The notes under the pieces: model-generated
What the model was told of the DNA's origin: nothing
Seen by the model: only the letters and a program-made list of their open reading frames with translations
Databases searched by the model: none
In this document: one piece after another, positions 14,298 through 23,500 of the stretch
How the letters are laid out: each line of letters opens with the position of its first letter
How positions within the stretch are numbered: the first letter of the stretch is position 1
DNA from: CAZYJR01 sp964647905
GTDB taxonomy: Bacteria; Desulfobacterota; DSM-4660; Desulfatiglandales; HGW-15
DNA length: 25,572 bases
Assembly: GCA_964647905.1 (NCBI GenBank)
Contig: CAZYJR010000045.1
Coordinates: forward strand, 1-25,572
Reading direction: 5' to 3'
Made by a program: the position numbers and the translations under genes

Positions 14298-16196
14298 TCA
14301 TTCGCAGACCTCTTGCAGACGCAATCGTTCAAGGGATTGGCTGGTCGGGATACCCGTCTCGGGGTCCCACCCGTTAAGCTCGAAGTACTCGTTCAGCATT
14401 TCCTGCAGTTCGGAGACGGGCGTGACGTGCCCCGCCATGGGCCCTCCCGAGACCGGTTCGTTCATCATACGGTAGGGAAGGATGTCCTTTTGCCGGGTGT
14501 ACCCCTCCCGAATGTTGAACATGCGCTCTAGAGTGACGATCCGTCTTCCTGCTTCTGAAAGAGAGGCCTCGGTGGCGTCCGTTCCCGTGGCCAGAGCGTA
14601 CAGCTTCGCCATGTAGGGAAATCCGACTACAAAGGAGGCCGAGGAGACGAATGTGCAGATTCCCAGGCAGTCGTTCATGGCATAAAGGTTTTCGTGCCAG
14701 AGCACGATCTCGGCTCGTTTCTCCTTTGTGTTGGGAATCGCCAGGTTTTCGTCCCCGGTTATGTTCTTGATTAGGGCCTTTGCCTCTTCGCTCATTCCGA
14801 ACTCCGCCATTATCTGTGTAGTGAGATGGTCGGGGCCTCTGGGGTTCAGTGCGAAGGCAAGGGCGTAGCCCTTGGCCACTCTAGTGTCGCAGGCCGACTG
14901 CTCAAGACCCTTGGCCTGAATCGCCCACTTCCAGCTCTCCCCCCCGACCGTTTCGGTGGCGTGCTCGATGCCGTCGGCCAGGAGGTCGCCGATCCAACCA
15001 TCCCGAAAGGCGATCCGTCTAATCAGTTCAAGCTCCGAACTCGTGTCTCCAAAGACGGGGTCGAGTCCGTCAAGATCTTTGGCATTGATCAGGCCCCTTT
15101 CGCAGGTCTCCATCGCCCAGGCGATAATGTGGCCCACGCTGATGACGTCCATGCCGAAGTCATTGCAGAGGTAGTTGGCCTTGAGCACGGCCTCGGTCTC
15201 TGTGGATCCGCACTGAGATCCCAGGGACATCACCGCCTCGAGCTCAGGTCCCACATCGTCCACGCTTCCGTACGTCTTGGAGTCGAACTGCACATGCCTG
15301 TGGCAACCCACCTGGCAGGCATGGCAGGACTTGCGACCCTTGAGGTAGCCGATCTCCTCCACATGCTGACCGCTAAGCCGCTCGGCCCCGTCGATCTGTG
15401 CCTGGCTGAAATTCCGGCTCGGCATAAGACCGGCCGCGTCAAGCCCCTGCACGAACCCCGAGGTCCCATACATGTGCAGGAAGGTGGCCGTCGGGTCCTC
15501 CGCTATTTCTCGTCGGATCTGTTTGCATAACGCCAAGAATTCCGGCTCGTCCTCGAGGCTCAATTTATTGTGTCCCCGCACCGCCACAGCCTTGAGACCC
15601 TTGGAGCCCATCACGGCCCCGGTTCCGCCCCGGCTGGCGAAGTTGTACCGGGAGACGTTGATGTTGGCGCAAAGCACGCGGTTCTCGCCGGCCGGTCCGA
15701 TCACCGCGGTCTGGACCTTCCGGTCATCCAGCTCCTCCTTCAGCCGGCTGTCTGTTTCTCGGGTCCCACACCCCCAAAGGTGTTCAGCGGTTCGTATCTC
15801 CACCTCTCCGTCGTGTATCCAGAGATAGACAGGCGTTTCTGACGCTCCGGCAATCACCAAATAGTCGAACCCGTCCCGCTTCATCTCCGCACCTAGATGT
15901 CCCCCCGAGCTCGACTTCAGGTAGAGCCCGGTCACCGGGCTCTTGGTCGTGATCGTCATCCGGCCGGAGCATGGGGCGAGAGTGCTGTTCAGAGCGCCCG
16001 TGCCGAAAATCAGGAGGTTCCTGGGGTCCATGGGATTCATGCCCTTGGGGACGCGCTCGTAGAGGAGCTTCGCATTGATGCCTCTTCCGCCGATGTAATC
16101 GGCAACGTCCTCGGCGGAGACCTGTTCTTGCCAGACCTTCCGGCGGGTCAGATCGACATTGATGATGACCTGTTGCGTCAGTCGACGATACGTCAT
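14298..16196 (-). CDS. Aldehyde:ferredoxin oxidoreductase (tungsten AOR family)
   Basis: The 632-residue product is a full-length member of the AOR family, which interconverts aldehydes and carboxylic acids with ferredoxin and carries tungsten bis-molybdopterin plus one [4Fe-4S] cluster. The N-terminal domain has the family VDLT, YIGGRGINAKLLY and GTGALNSTLAPCSGRM blocks. The cluster cysteines are C291, C294 and C298 (CHACQVGC) with C514 (CLGICTF), matching the spacing in characterised enzymes. Pterin contacts are suggested by ACDTRVAKGYALAFALNPRG and DHL. The start at 16196 has a TTGGAGGT site. It is last in the Lrp operon, 145 bases after the racemase, with a strong hairpin in the gap. The electron partner gene is not in the operon. 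Confidence 0.93.
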   Translation of the reverse strand: MTYRRLTQQVIINVDLTRRKVWQEQVSAEDVADYIGGRGINAKLLYERVPKGMNPMDPRNLLIFGTGALNSTLAPCSGRMTITTKSPVTGLYLKSSSGGHLGAEMKRDGFDYLVIAGASETPVYLWIHDGEVEIRTAEHLWGCGTRETDSRLKEELDDRKVQTAVIGPAGENRVLCANINVSRYNFASRGGTGAVMGSKGLKAVAVRGHNKLSLEDEPEFLALCKQIRREIAEDPTATFLHMYGTSGFVQGLDAAGLMPSRNFSQAQIDGAERLSGQHVEEIGYLKGRKSCHACQVGCHRHVQFDSKTYGSVDDVGPELEAVMSLGSQCGSTETEAVLKANYLCNDFGMDVISVGHIIAWAMETCERGLINAKDLDGLDPVFGDTSSELELIRRIAFRDGWIGDLLADGIEHATETVGGESWKWAIQAKGLEQSACDTRVAKGYALAFALNPRGPDHLTTQIMAEFGMSEEAKALIKNITGDENLAIPNTKEKRAEIVLWHENLYAMNDCLGICTFVSSASFVVGFPYMAKLYALATGTDATEASLSEAGRRIVTLERMFNIREGYTRQKDILPYRMMNEPVSGGPMAGHVTPVSELQEMLNEYFELNGWDPETGIPTSQSLERLRLQEVCE

Positions 16197-16277
16197 GGTG
16201 GACCTCCAAATGCGCGATGGTATTACGACTTATCCGCCTCCTCACGCCATTGAGAGCACTCGGCGTGGATGCGCCCC

Positions 16278-16317
16278 CGTCGCCGGGCTTCCTGCGCCTT
16301 GGACGGCGCCGGCGACG
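16278..16317. repeat. Strong hairpin in the racemase-AOR gap
   Basis: Perfect 9-base inverted repeat CGTCGCCGG and CCGGCGACG (16278-16286 with 16309-16317) with an inner GCGCC/GGCGC pair. It lies within the operon, 80 bases before the AOR start codon. No T-run follows, so it may be a processing or stability element, or a weak attenuator setting AOR level relative to the upstream genes. Confidence 0.5.
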
Positions 16318-16341
16318 AAGGCGTGCGGAGATATTGTGAGT

Positions 16342-17067
16342 TCAGTTCTCTGTGTTCCTCTCCTTTGACAGCGGGGTGGGATAGGTACGTTTGCTGTGAC
16401 TGAGTGCGTTCCGGTGCAGGCAGAGAAGACAGCCAACGGCCGCTCCGGTGGGATCGACGACGGGGACCTCGCATCCGCGTGCGGCCAGCATTTCCTGAAG
16501 CGCCCCGGCCATCCCGAGCATGCCAGTGCAGCCGATCACGATCCCTTCGGCCCCGTCTTCACGGACCGCCTTCTCGGCCTCAGAGCACAGAATGTCTCTG
16601 AGGGTGTCGGGATCGGTGAGATCCAGAACGGCGATGTTGACCGTTCGAATGGAGGCTATGTTTCCTTCCATTTGTTGCTTTCGGATATTCGCGCGGAGTA
16701 GCGGGACCACGTTCGGAAGCACAGTGACGATGGAGAACCGGTCCGTGAGGAGTCTGGCCGTGAGCACGGCAGGCAGAAACCCTCCGACCACGGGAATGGA
16801 GACGAGCTCCCGGGCCGCATCCACACCCGGATCCCCGAAGCAGTCCACGAAGACGGCGTCGAAGCCGTTTCTCTCCGCCCGGATCACCGCCTCTACGACG
16901 TCGGGCGCGTTCAGCACCTCGTCATAGGCGCTTTCGATCGAAGCCGCACCCCGCTGAATGTTCTCGACTTGGATCTCTGCATCGGACAACGCGAACCTTT
17001 CGGCCTCTTCCTCGATAGTCCGGTTGAACCGGTCGGTGATCACTGGGGCTATTATCTTGATTCTCAT
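16342..17067 (-). CDS. Asp/Glu/hydantoin racemase family protein
   Basis: The 241-residue product has the two catalytic cysteines of the Asp/Glu racemase superfamily: C76 in FVDCFGDPG and C180 in IVIGCTGM. The spacing and the N-terminal IKIIAPVI start resemble hydantoin racemases and related two-base isomerases rather than MurI. It probably epimerises the alpha carbon of a hydantoin, lactam or amino acid used by the operon. The stop is 145 bases before the AOR gene; the start is 19 bases after the HyuA stop with a GGGGA ribosome site. The last 30 residues are polar and not conserved. No signal peptide, so cytoplasmic. Confidence 0.88.
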   Translation of the reverse strand: MRIKIIAPVITDRFNRTIEEEAERFALSDAEIQVENIQRGAASIESAYDEVLNAPDVVEAVIRAERNGFDAVFVDCFGDPGVDAARELVSIPVVGGFLPAVLTARLLTDRFSIVTVLPNVVPLLRANIRKQQMEGNIASIRTVNIAVLDLTDPDTLRDILCSEAEKAVREDGAEGIVIGCTGMLGMAGALQEMLAARGCEVPVVDPTGAAVGCLLCLHRNALSHSKRTYPTPLSKERNTEN

Positions 17068-17086
17068 GAGATTCGGGTCCCCTGCG

Positions 17087-18649
17087 CTATGGTTCTCTTC
17101 TCAGGTTCCCGGCTGCCTTGACTCGGAAGCGCACGGCGTTCGAAGGCAAGTAAGCCAGGGGAATCTCCTCCACCTCGACGATCTCCACCGTGTCCTCCGC
17201 GGCTCCCGCCCGTACGGCCTCCTTTCGGGCCGCTTCCTTGATATCCTCGAGGACCTGCTCCCGTCCCTTGGCCGCTACGTCGAACACGCCGTCCACCCGG
17301 CCCGAGACCTGGGAGATCCCCGCACCGATGGCGTTCGCCACCTCGTAGTGTTCGGGCTTAATCACCTTGGCGGCCCCGTGAAGGTCGTCCGGCACCAACA
17401 CGCTTCCACCGCCGACAACGATGACCGGCACGTCTCCGGAAGAGTTCTTCATTCGATCGACAGCCTCTTCGATCATGGCGCGGATGACCTGCATGGTCCC
17501 GAATACCGCCTCACGGTCAATGTCTCGGACTCCAGCGGGATCACCGATCTCGAGACGGCCGGCTGCCACCGCTATGTCTGTGGCGGTGAGCGTGTCGCCT
17601 CCGAAGACCCGGGATTCCGAATGAATGCGGTATCCAACAGATTCAGGGCCTACCCTGGGGTTTTCCCCGCAGAGGTCTACCACAGACCCGCCCCCCAGGC
17701 CGACAGCCATGAGATCGGGCATGCGGAAGTTGGTCCGGACTCCTCCCATCTCCACAGTGGCCGTGGACTCTCGCGGAAAGCCGTTCTTCAGGATTCCCAC
17801 GTCCGTGGTCGTCCCTCCCACGTCCACCACGATTCCGTCCTCTATCCCGGAGAGGTAAGCGGCGCCCCTAAGGGAGTTGGTCGGTCCGGATGCAATGGTG
17901 AGCACAGGGTAGCGCTTCGCGTAGTCAATGGACATCAGGGTTCCGTCGTTCTGGGTGATGAAAAGATCCGCACGAATTCCATGCCCCTGAAGGACATGCT
18001 CGAAGGATCCGTAAGCCCGCTCCGCCAGGGGGCGAATCGCTGCGTTCAAGACGGCCGCGTTTTCCCTTTCGATCAGTCCGATGGTTCCGATCTCGCTGGA
18101 CAGGGTGACCGGGAAATCCCGCCCGAAGCACTCGAGGGCCAGCTCCTTAACCCGGATCTCCTGTTCGTCATTGACCGGAGAGAACACGCATGAGACGGCG
18201 AGTGCCTCGGCCCCTAACCCTCTAAAGGCCTCAAGTGCCCGGCGAACCTCTTCGGGGTCCATGCCCGAAATCAGCGCCCCATTGAACTCGTATCCCCCCT
18301 GTACGATGTGGAAGTCATATGCCGCACTCCTCAGCATGTCCTCGGGCCAGTCGAGAAAGGGCGGAATGGCGTGGCCCGACGGAGCGGCCAGCCGCAGGAC
18401 CCCGACCTTGGCCAGGCCTTTTCGCTCAACAATGGCGTTTGTGGCGTGGGTTGTTCCGAGCATGGCGTGTTCGATCAGGGACGGGCTGATGGAGGCGTCC
18501 CTCAGGACCGTTTCCACGGCCCGGTTGATGCCGCTCGATACGTCCTCGGTGGTCGCAGTCTTGCATTTGGCGCATACTGTGTCATTCCCGTCCAGGATCA
18601 CCGCATCAGTGTTGGTGCCGCCGACATCGATGCCCAGCCGATAGCTCAT
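17087..18649 (-). CDS. Hydantoinase/oxoprolinase A-type protein (HyuA family)
   Basis: The 520-residue product matches the N-terminal hydantoinase/oxoprolinase and hydantoinase A domains: an ASKHA ATPase N-terminus RLGIDVGGTNTDAV (residues 4-17), TTHATNAIVERKG near residue 75, a second phosphate motif VVDVGGTTTDVGIL near 270, GLGGGSVVDL and VVVGGGSVLVP towards the C-terminus. In the family this subunit uses ATP to open a hydantoin or oxoproline ring, commonly with a HyuB partner; no hyuB is visible here. The start at 18649 overlaps the DUF917 stop (ATGA) and begins MSYRLGIDVGG; a longer frame to 18760 is inside the preceding gene. The length of about 520 residues is that of the stand-alone members often paired with DUF917. 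Confidence 0.9.
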   Translation of the reverse strand: MSYRLGIDVGGTNTDAVILDGNDTVCAKCKTATTEDVSSGINRAVETVLRDASISPSLIEHAMLGTTHATNAIVERKGLAKVGVLRLAAPSGHAIPPFLDWPEDMLRSAAYDFHIVQGGYEFNGALISGMDPEEVRRALEAFRGLGAEALAVSCVFSPVNDEQEIRVKELALECFGRDFPVTLSSEIGTIGLIERENAAVLNAAIRPLAERAYGSFEHVLQGHGIRADLFITQNDGTLMSIDYAKRYPVLTIASGPTNSLRGAAYLSGIEDGIVVDVGGTTTDVGILKNGFPRESTATVEMGGVRTNFRMPDLMAVGLGGGSVVDLCGENPRVGPESVGYRIHSESRVFGGDTLTATDIAVAAGRLEIGDPAGVRDIDREAVFGTMQVIRAMIEEAVDRMKNSSGDVPVIVVGGGSVLVPDDLHGAAKVIKPEHYEVANAIGAGISQVSGRVDGVFDVAAKGREQVLEDIKEAARKEAVRAGAAEDTVEIVEVEEIPLAYLPSNAVRFRVKAAGNLRREP

Positions 18650-19737
18650 GACGCCCGCCCTCCGGCCAGCTCTTCCACCGGCGTGTACTCGATGTCGTAG
18701 CCGAAGTACTTCGGCCCCACATGAGCCAGGCCCTCCTCGGTGCGCCAGAAGGGATCGCACGGCATGCCGATGACAACGACCCGCTGACCGTACTTCAGCC
18801 CTTCCGTTGTGATCGGGAACGCCCTTTCCAGGTCAAGCACGGTGATCAAGTCGGGTGTTACGGCAGCCGGCCTTCCGTCCCTCTTGCCGAGCAGGTTCTC
18901 GTTCTGGAACTCCAGCTCAAACATAGAGCCCTTGTCCGCGTCCATGCCTTCGATCACGACCCGACCCCGAACGAAGCCGGTGGTGAGGTCCCGGGTAACG
19001 TCGGCGATCTTTCCTGTGAACAGGCGAACGCCTTGCGTGACCCGAAGGATTGCGGCCACAGGGTCTTCTTCGGAACGGTTGGAACGCAGGATATGCCTTC
19101 CTATCTCCTCTGTCGCTGATATGGTGCCGCGGATCGCTGACTGCTTGAGGACTCGGCCGTCCATGCAATAGAGGCTTAGCATGGAGGAGAGGCCCATGGC
19201 CACGGTGGCCGTTCGGGCCAGAACCTCGGACCATTGGTTGGTGATGGTCTCCAGTATCACCCGGTTGCCCTTTTCGTCGCAGAGGACCATCGGGGTGGAC
19301 GAGACCCCAGCGACGCTGAAGGTGACCATCTGGAGTTCAGGAAACGCGCGGCCCATGCCGTCGGCGTCCACAAGGGGAAGGCCGAGGCACGCGGCGGTGT
19401 AAATGGGTATGCAGGAGTTCAAGCCGCCGGCCTCGACGGAGATCACTCCATAGGCCGTTCGGCCAAGGTGCTTCTCTAGGGCCCGAAAGGCGCGCTCCGG
19501 CTCGGATCCGTTGGGGAGCTTCTCCAACATGACCGCCGGCGCCCCCATCATGGCAGAGGGGATGATCAACTCATCGTCGGGTACCTCATCCACCGAAATC
19601 AGCCTTACGGGCCCGTGTCTCCTAATGGCCTGTTTGGCCATCAGTTTCCCAACATACGGGTCCCCGCCTCCCCCCGACCCGAGGACGGCCGCACCCACCG
19701 CAATGCTCTCCACGTCTTGTTCATCGATCCGGTCCAT
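18646..19737 (-). CDS. DUF917 family protein
   Basis: The 363-residue product matches the DUF917 family: an N-terminal VGAAVLGSGGGGDPYVG (about 14-30), then MMGAPAVMLEKLP, VSVEAGGLNS-like GVISVEAGGLNSCIP, LPLVDADGMGRAFPELQM and the C-terminal TPDLITVLD segment and PxxxxW. Members are usually next to HyuA-type genes, exactly as here, and one branch is now described as S-methyl-thiohydantoin desulfurase; the substrate of this one is not known. No signal peptide. The start at 19737 has a GGAG five bases upstream and follows the Lrp stop by nine bases. The stop overlaps HyuA by four bases. Confidence 0.88.
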   Translation of the reverse strand: MDRIDEQDVESIAVGAAVLGSGGGGDPYVGKLMAKQAIRRHGPVRLISVDEVPDDELIIPSAMMGAPAVMLEKLPNGSEPERAFRALEKHLGRTAYGVISVEAGGLNSCIPIYTAACLGLPLVDADGMGRAFPELQMVTFSVAGVSSTPMVLCDEKGNRVILETITNQWSEVLARTATVAMGLSSMLSLYCMDGRVLKQSAIRGTISATEEIGRHILRSNRSEEDPVAAILRVTQGVRLFTGKIADVTRDLTTGFVRGRVVIEGMDADKGSMFELEFQNENLLGKRDGRPAAVTPDLITVLDLERAFPITTEGLKYGQRVVVIGMPCDPFWRTEEGLAHVGPKYFGYDIEYTPVEELAGGRAS

Positions 19738-19746
19738 GCTTCTCCG

Positions 19747-20193
19747 TTACAATACATATCGCAGTTGAAATTCTTTGCCGCCTACGACGAAGAACGTCTC
19801 GCTGCTCAACAGTCCGGGAATGTTCCGGAGCTCCTCCAGAAACCGACTGTAGTTGAGGGCCTCGTTGAACATGACCACCGCCATGATATCGAATCGGCCG
19901 CTTACCGTGGCGGCCCCGACAACGCCCGTCATGGCGGAGATGTGCTCCAGGGCGCCGCCCACGTCCCTCGGTAGGACTTTGAAGCCGACAAATGCCGAGT
20001 GGTGCCCCTCGATGGCGCTAGGGTCCACCAGTCCGATGATCTGAAGGATCCCGCTTTTCAGCATCCGGTTTACCCTGTTGCGGACGGTGTTGGTCGTGAG
20101 CCCCACCTGCTGAGCTATATCTCTGTATGGGGTTCGGCCGTCCCAAAGGTGCCGGATGATGTCTATGTCCGTGCTGTCGAGTTTCTTGGCCAT
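19747..20193 (-). CDS. Lrp/AsnC family transcriptional regulator
   Basis: The 148-residue product has an N-terminal AsnC-type helix-turn-helix (about 1-60, LDSTDIDIIRHLW and AQQVGLTTNTVRNRVNRMLKSG) and a C-terminal RAM ligand-binding domain (about 65-148, with VSGRFDIMAVVMF). It is the first gene of the operon, so it probably controls itself and the downstream catabolic genes in response to an amino acid-like metabolite (inference). The ATG at 20193 is chosen because the family starts MAKKLDSTD; a longer frame from 20241 would start upstream of the predicted transcription start. No clear Shine-Dalgarno precedes it. Confidence 0.9.
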   Translation of the reverse strand: MAKKLDSTDIDIIRHLWDGRTPYRDIAQQVGLTTNTVRNRVNRMLKSGILQIIGLVDPSAIEGHHSAFVGFKVLPRDVGGALEHISAMTGVVGAATVSGRFDIMAVVMFNEALNYSRFLEELRNIPGLLSSETFFVVGGKEFQLRYVL

Positions 20194-20219
20194 ACGGGAA
20201 ATCCAGTGTGTTTGCACAA

Positions 20220-20248
20220 TAAATATTTTTGAATGATACATTTGTCAA
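20220..20248 (-). promoter_or_regulatory. Promoter of the Lrp-led operon
   Basis: On the minus strand, TTGACA (20248-20243), a 17-base spacer and TATTTA (20225-20220) match a sigma-70 promoter. The predicted start point near 20213 leaves about 20 bases before the chosen ATG at 20193. Flanking GCACAAT repeats (20214-20220 and 20275-20281, + strand) could be regulator half-sites. Confidence 0.65.
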
Positions 20249-20562
20249 GAAAAAATTCAAAAAATTTTGCTATCGCACAATCGAAGCTCTTCCTGCGGCT
20301 CGCGGGCGCATGCCAATTCCCTACAGCCCCCCAGAGCTCGGGTTCCTCACCCAAGAATACCTTCGCCGATCACATCCCGACTTCAACGGTTCGGGTCAAT
20401 ATGATGGTCCTGGGTTGATTGGTCCCCTCTGAGGCTTTTTGTAGTTGCCTGAGGTCAAGCCTGGTGGTAGGAAACAGTTGTAGTAAGGTCTGAGCAGGGA
20501 AGGGCTTTGTTTCTTTCCGGTTGAGTTATGATAGTCCTTGATTGAGAATGGAAAGAAGAGCG
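20249..20562. other. Intergenic region between the Lrp operon and the hybrid kinase
   Basis: About 310 bases with no convincing gene. A TATGAT at 20527-20532 could be a -10 for the kinase but lacks a good -35. One GCACAAT copy lies at 20275. No terminator seen. Confidence 0.4.
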
Positions 20563-23500
20563 ATGACACATACTCCACTTCCTCAATCCATAGACCAACT
20601 GAATCCCGGTGATCACCTTTGCTGCATTTATGAGACGGAAGAACAGCGTCGCACCCTGCTGACGCCTTTCCTGCGCCAGGGGCTGGAGCATGGCGAGAAG
20701 GTCCTCTATCTGATCGACGAAAGCAGCCGGGAGGATATCCTGGATTACCTGGGCACGACAGGGATCAAAGAGGAGCGTTATCTGGAGCGTGGACAGCTCG
20801 AATTCCTTGCCGCTGAAGAGGTTTGCATTCGAAGAGGCACCTTCGATCCGGATTCAATGATGGCTCTGCTGGAAAGGGAGATCGAAAAGGCCGTTGATGA
20901 GGGGTGGGAAGGACTTCGGCTGACCGGTGAGATGAGCTGGGCTGTGCAGGGATTGCCCGGCTCCGAACGGCTGATCGAATACGAGGCCAAGCTCAACCGC
21001 TTTCTGGACCAGAGACGGTGTATCTCTCTCTGCCAGTATGACCGCCGCCGTTTCGACTCCAGGGTCCTGTTGGATGTGCTGCGCACCCATCCCGCTGTGG
21101 TGGTCGGGACTGAAATCTACGAAAACTTCCACTATGTCTCTCCTGAGGCACTTCTGGACGAGGCCCCTTTCGAGGGGGAGCTGGAGCGGTGGATACAGAG
21201 TCTGGTGGAGCGCACGGAAAGCGAAGCGCGGTACAGGACCTTCATCAACAGCACCTCGGACATGGTATTCCTGAAGGACGAGGGATTCCGCCATATAGTA
21301 GCCAACAAAGCCCTGGCTGATTTCTTCGGAAGGCCTCCGGAAGCCGTCATAGGTCTTTCAGACTTTGAACTGATACCTCCCGAGGCCGCGACGGATTGTC
21401 AGGCTTCTGACAAGAGAGCTCTAGAAACCGGGTCGGTGGTGGTTACGGAGGAAGTGATGGGGGATCGCGTATTCGAAACCACCAAGTTCCCTGCATCGTT
21501 GCCGAGCGGCAGGACCGGCGTGGGTGGTTTCATTCGCGACATCACCGAACGCAAAAGGATTGAGGGGGAAATCAAGCGGCGCAACGAGGAGCTGGCTGCC
21601 CTCAATGCCATCGGCGCTATGGTGAACCAGTCCCTTGATTTGGATAGGGTTTTGAACGCGGCCCTGAGGGAGACGCTGGCTGTGCTGGGCGTTGAAGCCG
21701 GCCTGATATACCTCTCGGATCAGACAGGCCGGACCTTTTCCCCTGTGAGCCATCATGGGATCTCGCCGGACTTGCTCCATGACCTTTCCCGACTCGAGAT
21801 TGGAGAAGGGCTTGCGGGGCATGTGGCGAAGTCTGGTGATCCTTTGGTGATCTCCCTTGATCGAGATTCCCGAAACCTCTCCCGGACGAGTATTCGCGAG
21901 GGATTTCGATCCTATGCAGGCGTTCCCATAAGATTCAAGGACAAGGTGCTGGGGGTGATGTCGCTGATCACGTGTCAGGAGGAATACTTCAAACCGGAGC
22001 ATCTGACTCTGCTGGGCAGCATCGGAAATCAGGTGGGCGTGGCAATCGAAAACGCATACCTCTATGAGCAGGCCCGGAGGGAGATCGCAGAACGCGACCA
22101 GGCCGAGAAGGCTCTCCGGGAAAGTGAGGAGAAGTACCGGCTCCTGGTGGAAAACGCGGGGGAGGCCATACTCGTTGTTCAGGACCACATGCTTAAGTTC
22201 GCCAACACAAAACTCTTCGAAATGACGGGGTTTACCAATGACGAATTGGTGTCCGAACCCTTGAGTGAATTCATTCATCCGGCTGATCGTGAGATGGTCC
22301 TTGGGCGTCATGAGAAAAGGCGGCAGGGCATGGATGTCCCCCCGAGATATTCCTTCAGGGTCCTCAGCAAGAGTGGAGACGTCCGCTGGGTAGAACTCAA
22401 TGTCGCCATGATCGAGTGGGAGGGCCGGCCGGCCGCCTTAGGCTTCCTCAGCGACATCACCGAACGAAAGCAGGCGGAGGAGGCGCTCCGCGAGAGCCAG
22501 GAATATCAACAGGCGATGATTGCGACCTCTCCCCTGGCGATTTTCAGCCTGGACCCCGATGGTCGCGTTAGGAGCTGGAACGTCGCTGCCGAGAGAAGCT
22601 TCGGATGGTCTGAACAGGAAGTGCTCGGGGAATTCCTCCCAATCGTCCCCGAGGATCAGCTTGATGCTTTTGCCGCCCTGAGAATGCGCGTACTCGAAGG
22701 GGAGACCCTTCATCGACTCGAGCTCACAAGGCGTCGTAAAGACGGCTCCCCCGTGGAGGTCAGCGTTTCCGCAGCCCCAATCCGTGATAACAAAGGCCGA
22801 ATTGAGGCCATCATGGCGGTTCTCGAAGATATAAGCGACCGAAAGCGAGCCGAGGAGGAAAGAGAGAAACTCGAAGCCCAATTGAGACAATCACAAAAGA
22901 TGGAGGCCGTAGGAAGACTGGCAGGCGGTGTAGCCCACGATTTCAACAATATGCTGAGCGTGATCATCGGCCATGCTGAGCTCGCCATGACCAAAGTGGA
23001 TCCGGATTCTCCTCTTCAGGAGGACCTCCAGCAAGTGCACAATGCCGGACAACGCTCAACCGCCATAATAAGGCAGTTGCTGGCCTTTGCGCGCAAACAG
23101 ATCATCTCGCCTCAAGTGCTGGATTTGAATGAGACCGTCGAGGGGATGCTCAAGATGCTGCGGCGGCTTATAGGGGAGGACATCGAGTTGTCATGGCGGC
23201 CCGGGGCGAACCTCTGGCCGGTGAGGATGGATCCATCTCAGTTGGATCAGATCCTGGCCAATTTGTGTGTGAATGCGCGCGACGCCATAGACGGCGTGGG
23301 CAAGATCACCATTGAGACGGGCACGGTGACATTCGACGAAGCCTACTGCGCCGCCCATCATGGTTTCGTTCCCGGAGATTTTGTCCTGCTGGCGGTCACC
23401 GACAATGGTTGCGGAATGGACAAGGACACCCTGGACAACGTATTCGAGCCCTTCTTCACTACCAAAGGCACTGATAAAGGAACCGGACTGGGGCTTGCTA

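Noticed and set aside
16958..18193. 411-codon + strand frame opposite HyuA
   Set aside because: Antisense shadow of a well-supported HyuA gene; its sequence resembles no family.
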